In this document: one piece after another, positions 60,491 through 64,000 of the stretch
How positions within the stretch are numbered: position 1 is the stretch's first letter
Layout: every line of letters begins with the position of its first letter
NCBI GenBank assembly: GCA_002709225.1
Contig: PAQH01000025.1
Location: 1-64,000 of the forward strand
Direction: 5' to 3'
Length of the DNA: 64,000 nt
From: Planctomycetaceae bacterium
GTDB taxonomy: Bacteria; Planctomycetota; Planctomycetia; Pirellulales; Pirellulaceae
Notes under the pieces: generated by a model
What the model was told of the DNA's origin: nothing
Database searches by the model: none
Seen by the model: the letters and a program-made list of their open reading frames with translations, nothing else
Made by a program: the position numbers and the translations under genes

Positions 60491-63400
60491 TCTCGTGTGA
60501 TAAATTCGTCAAGATTCATGAGCGTCCGAACGACTGTGAACCAGCTGGCCCATTCTGCGCAGTGCGAGTCGTTGATGGTGTCGGCGGTGTCAAGTAACTG
60601 TCGAGCGAGTGAGGGCGTCTTGTGGTAGACCTGCCGCGCGTTCTCCAGCAGGGAAGTGATCGTCTTGAGTTCGGCCGAATCCGGGCGCCGAGCGAGTGTG
60701 GTCACAAAGAGATGATCGATCCGCTGGCTGTCGGTGGCGTCGGGCTGTTGGAGCGTTTGTTGTGCCAAGTGCTGCGCGCATTCCAAGAAGACCGGGTCAT
60801 TCCAGAGCATCAACGCTTGCAACGGTGTGTTGGAACGTTCGCGGCGCGTGCAACTGGTGTTGGAATCGGGCGCGTCGAACAGCGAGAGCATTGGGTAGGG
60901 AGCGGTCCGCTGGAAAAAGGTGTAGAAACCACGCCGGTAACGATCACCTCCGGAGCTCACTTTCCAGGGGCCGCGATTAATGACATCGACAAAGGCGAGT
61001 TCGAGCGTACCCGGCGGGAGGGGCGGGAATACGCTGACACCATGCGTCGTGCGGTCGAGCAATCCCGCTGTGGCGAGGGCGATATCGCGGATCATTTCAG
61101 CGTCAACGCGGGTGCGGCGCTGGCGCGCCAGCCATAAATTGTAAGGATCCCTCTCGCGTAGGTCGGGGCGGTCCGCGGAGGACTGGCGATAGGTGGACGA
61201 AGTGATCAGTTGGCGGTGCAGCCACTTCATCTCCCAATCGTGTTGGACAAAATACGACGCCAGCCAATCGAGTAACGCGGGGTGTGTGGGTGGTTCCCCT
61301 TGGGTTCCAAAATCATCGCTGGTAGCCACCAGTCCACGGCCAAAATAGTGTTGCCAGACCCGATTCACGGCAACGCGGGAGGTGAGTGGGTTACGTGCAT
61401 CCAGAATCCAACGTGCCAGATCGAGCCGGTCTGCCTGCGCACCACGCGGCGCGAGCGGTGGCAGAAAGGCGGGAACTCCGGTCTGGACTTCCGTTCCCGG
61501 CTGCAGGAAGTCGCCACGCAGGTGAACGAATGTGCGGCGGGAAGAGGCGGCGGTGGTGAGCGCCATGCCGGTACCGGTTTCCACCTCGGGCGGCTTCTGG
61601 GTGAGTGCGTCGAGCTGGGAACGCAGTTTCCGCAGATCGGGTTGCTGGTCTACCAGGTAATCGATCATTGCTTCGGTTTGGGTGGGGCCGCGTCGCTCTG
61701 GTGGGATCGCAGCTAGCTCCAAAAAACGCTGCAGTCCCGGCCCCTGCGCCAGCTGCGTGACTTCATCATCGGTGAGGGCGCGGTTGTAGATTGAAATGTC
61801 GTCAATTTGCCCCTTGAAATAACTGCTCCGCTTGCGACTGCCAATGCGAACCGGTTCGGGAGAGGCTATCGGACCCGTGAGCGCGTCAACCTGGGTCTTA
61901 AGTTCCTGCGCTTTGCCGTCGATGAAAATGTTGATGCCAGCGACCTTGCGTGAGCCGTCATAGCGGACGAGCGCGTGGTGCCACTGGTTGGTTTTGACTA
62001 GGGCCGGTGTGGTTACCTTGATGCCGTTGGTCGGCCATTGGTGTACCAGGTGCAGCTCGAGCATTCCCTGGTGTGTCGTAAAGTCGAGGCCGCGAAACGC
62101 CGCGTCCTCATCAAGCTGCGTGAGAATGCTGCCGGAGGGTTGCGTGGTGTAGATCCAGGCTGCCACCGTAAAAGGCTGGTCGCCGCGGAAATGACTCGGT
62201 CGCCCGAGTACCCAACGGCTATTCTCGCCGTTGAATTGATATGCCTGGCCCAGTCTCCCGGCCGCCCGCTTCGGGACGCCGTCCCCTTCCCAGGTTGCCC
62301 CTTGAAGTCCGCGGTCGGCGGCGTTGGTAAGGTCGCAGGAGGCGTAGAGTGATAATCCTCTTGGAGGCGGGGTGGCGGCGCCCTTGGGGTAGCGCTCTCG
62401 GAGTTGTCGGCTGACGACAGGCAAGCCAGCCAGCAGTTTCCCCCGCGCGTTGTCGTATTGAGTGCGTAGCTCGCCGACCCGCGCGGTGTGTGCGGATAAG
62501 CGTTGCTGGTGCTTTTCGGCCTGTGTCTCGGTGGGAGCGAGCCGGAAGTCAATTTCATCGGAATTGTTGAAGAATCCGTAGAGCTGAAAATACTCGTTGT
62601 GGCTGATGGGGTCGTATTTGTGGGAGTGGCATTGGGCGCATTTAAGAGTCAGCCCCAGCCAGACTGTACTGATGGTGTTGATCCGATCGACAGCCTGCTT
62701 GACACGGTCTTCTTCTTTGTCGATGCCTCCCTCACGATTGGTCAGGGTATTGCGGTGGAAGCCCGTGGCCAAACGCGTTTCCTCAGTCGCACCGGGCAGA
62801 AGATCACCCGCCAATTGTTGTTCGGTGAATTGGTCGTACGGCAGGTCTCGATTGATCGCGTCCATCACCCAGTCGCGCCAGTGGTAGGCGTGAGGGCGGG
62901 GTCGATCCTTTTCGTATCCGTCGGTATCGGCATAACGCGCCAGGTCGAGCCAGAGCCTGCCACCGCGTTCGCCAAAGTGAGGTGAGGCGAGCAGGGAGTC
63001 GACCAGTTGGTGGTACCAGTCGGGGGCGGGGTGCGTCAGCCAACGTTGCCATTGGTTGGGACTGGGCGGTAATCCCAGCAGATCGAGGTAGACACGACGG
63101 ATCAAAATTGGTCGCGTTGCGGCGGGAGAGGGGGCCGTCTGTTCGAGTTGAATGCGGCGGAGAATAAATCGGTCCAGGGGGCTGGCAGGCCAGCCACGGT
63201 CGGATACGTCAGGCTGGCGGGGAACGCTGATGGGTTGGAAGGCCCAATGCGCCGCGGCGGAACCTCCCCCCTTCCAGGATGCTCCCTGCGCGATCCAGGC
63301 CGTGAGTGTGGCGATTTCCTCAATAGTTAGACGGCCGCCGTCAGGCGGCATCCTCAATTCGGGATCGTTGCTGCGGACGCGTTGCAGCAGCAAGCTTTGG

Positions 63401-63660
63401 GACGCTTGTCCCGGTCGCAGGGCGGGTCCCGAGTCACCGCCTTGCAAGGCGGTGACTCGCTGGTCAAGGCGTAATCCGGACTCCTGCTTGTCGGGTCCAT
63501 GGCAGGAATAGCAACGCCTCCGCAGAATCGGTTCGACGGCACCCGTGAAAGTGACTTGGGACGCGGGCGTGTCGGCGGCAACCGTGTGCGGCCGGTCGGG
63601 CGGAGTGAAACCACATAGGCAGGCTGTGGCGACAGTAGCACAAAAAAGGCGATGCGTCAT
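60487..63660 (-). CDS. PSCyt1-DUF1549-LamG-DUF1553 protein
   Basis: VEPILRRRCYSCHGPDKQESGLRLDQ; LKCAQCHSHKYDPISHNEYFQLYG; LamG-like AWIYTTQPSGSILTQLDED...FKGQIDDISIYNRALTDDEV; VAVNRVWQHYFGRGLVATSDDFG. Confidence 0.93.
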   Translation of the reverse strand: MTHRLFCATVATACLCGFTPPDRPHTVAADTPASQVTFTGAVEPILRRRCYSCHGPDKQESGLRLDQRVTALQGGDSGPALRPGQASQSLLLQRVRSNDPELRMPPDGGRLTIEEIATLTAWIAQGASWKGGGSAAAHWAFQPISVPRQPDVSDRGWPASPLDRFILRRIQLEQTAPSPAATRPILIRRVYLDLLGLPPSPNQWQRWLTHPAPDWYHQLVDSLLASPHFGERGGRLWLDLARYADTDGYEKDRPRPHAYHWRDWVMDAINRDLPYDQFTEQQLAGDLLPGATEETRLATGFHRNTLTNREGGIDKEEDRVKQAVDRINTISTVWLGLTLKCAQCHSHKYDPISHNEYFQLYGFFNNSDEIDFRLAPTETQAEKHQQRLSAHTARVGELRTQYDNARGKLLAGLPVVSRQLRERYPKGAATPPPRGLSLYASCDLTNAADRGLQGATWEGDGVPKRAAGRLGQAYQFNGENSRWVLGRPSHFRGDQPFTVAAWIYTTQPSGSILTQLDEDAAFRGLDFTTHQGMLELHLVHQWPTNGIKVTTPALVKTNQWHHALVRYDGSRKVAGINIFIDGKAQELKTQVDALTGPIASPEPVRIGSRKRSSYFKGQIDDISIYNRALTDDEVTQLAQGPGLQRFLELAAIPPERRGPTQTEAMIDYLVDQQPDLRKLRSQLDALTQKPPEVETGTGMALTTAASSRRTFVHLRGDFLQPGTEVQTGVPAFLPPLAPRGAQADRLDLARWILDARNPLTSRVAVNRVWQHYFGRGLVATSDDFGTQGEPPTHPALLDWLASYFVQHDWEMKWLHRQLITSSTYRQSSADRPDLRERDPYNLWLARQRRTRVDAEMIRDIALATAGLLDRTTHGVSVFPPLPPGTLELAFVDVINRGPWKVSSGGDRYRRGFYTFFQRTAPYPMLSLFDAPDSNTSCTRRERSNTPLQALMLWNDPVFLECAQHLAQQTLQQPDATDSQRIDHLFVTTLARRPDSAELKTITSLLENARQVYHKTPSLARQLLDTADTINDSHCAEWASWFTVVRTLMNLDEFITRE
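63430..63459. repeat. Perfect 30-bp palindrome CGAGTCACCGCCTTGCAAGGCGGTGACTCG inside the PSCyt1 coding region
   Basis: Checked base by base: all 15 outward pairs around 63444/63445 match. Confidence 0.97.
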
Positions 63661-63900
63661 CGGAGAACGTTCCAGTAGGGATCGGTGTCGCGCGGGCTGA
63701 GGACGCGTGGCCTCTATCGTACCCTGTGTCCGCGAAATCTCCCAACCTGGGCGGGTTGTGTCCGAGGGGTGCGATTTTGGGCGAACTGCGGAATAACGAA
63801 AGGCGGTTGACGGATTGATATTGGAAAGGCAGGCTAAGCTGGCGGCGCTGGCTGCGCCACAGGTTCGGAATTTTGCTGACGACGGTCACAGACGGCTGGA

Positions 63901-64000
63901 ATGATGGCGTTGATTTCCCTTGAAAATGTGCACATTGGCTATCGGGGTCCACCTTTGCTGGAGGGTGTCGACTGCCGCATTGTCGCGGGGGATAAGATCG
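63901..64000 (+). CDS. ABC-type ATPase N-terminus (possibly ABC-F), truncated by window edge
   Basis: MMALISLENVHIGYRGPPLLEGVDCRIVAGDKI looks like the start of an ABC ATP-binding domain just before Walker A. Confidence 0.6.
   Translation, partial: MMALISLENVHIGYRGPPLLEGVDCRIVAGDKI

Noticed and set aside
1-64000. CRISPR arrays, tRNA/rRNA genes, prophage or intact transposons
   Set aside because: No regularly spaced repeats, RNA-gene signatures, integrase/transposase motifs or terminal inverted repeats were recognised by eye; tRNAscan and an IS search would be needed to exclude them.

Overview
This 64 kb window looks like a chromosomal segment from a GC-rich planctomycete (Planctomycetota). 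That call rests on protein families recognised by eye; no searches were run. It is dominated by the poorly characterised planctomycete families PSCyt1-DUF1549-DUF1553, DUF1501, DUF1587/1592/1588/1585 and DUF1552. I count seven two-gene modules: five with a PSCyt1/DUF1549/DUF1553 protein followed by DUF1501, and two with a DUF1592-type protein followed by DUF1552. There are also two unpaired DUF1501 genes, giving 16 genes of these families. In every module the CXXCH-containing cytochrome-like gene comes first and the Tat-leader partner comes second. The modules are mixed with exported hydrolases: sialidase, GH32/43-like propeller, two type I sulfatases, PhoD-like phosphatase, M81/MlrC-like protein, DUF4838, SGNH hydrolase, CocE/NonD hydrolase, ThuA and Gfo/Idh/MocA. 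Other genes include a cupin, a ureidoglycolate-lyase-like protein, a HEAT-repeat protein, a large LamG/NHL protein and an unusual EF-hand protein with several secretin N-like domains. Three loci are disrupted: a decayed Ser/Thr kinase-TIR gene, a Gfo/Idh gene with a poly-C frameshift and an in-frame TAG, and a CocE-like gene split at an 11-G tract. The right edge holds the start of an ABC ATPase. I found no rRNA, tRNA, CRISPR array or intact mobile element. The best candidate for an undescribed system is the set of diheme-cytochrome plus Tat-exported-partner modules, especially the five-gene minus-strand run at 53498-63660 that places a HEAT-repeat gene between two modules.
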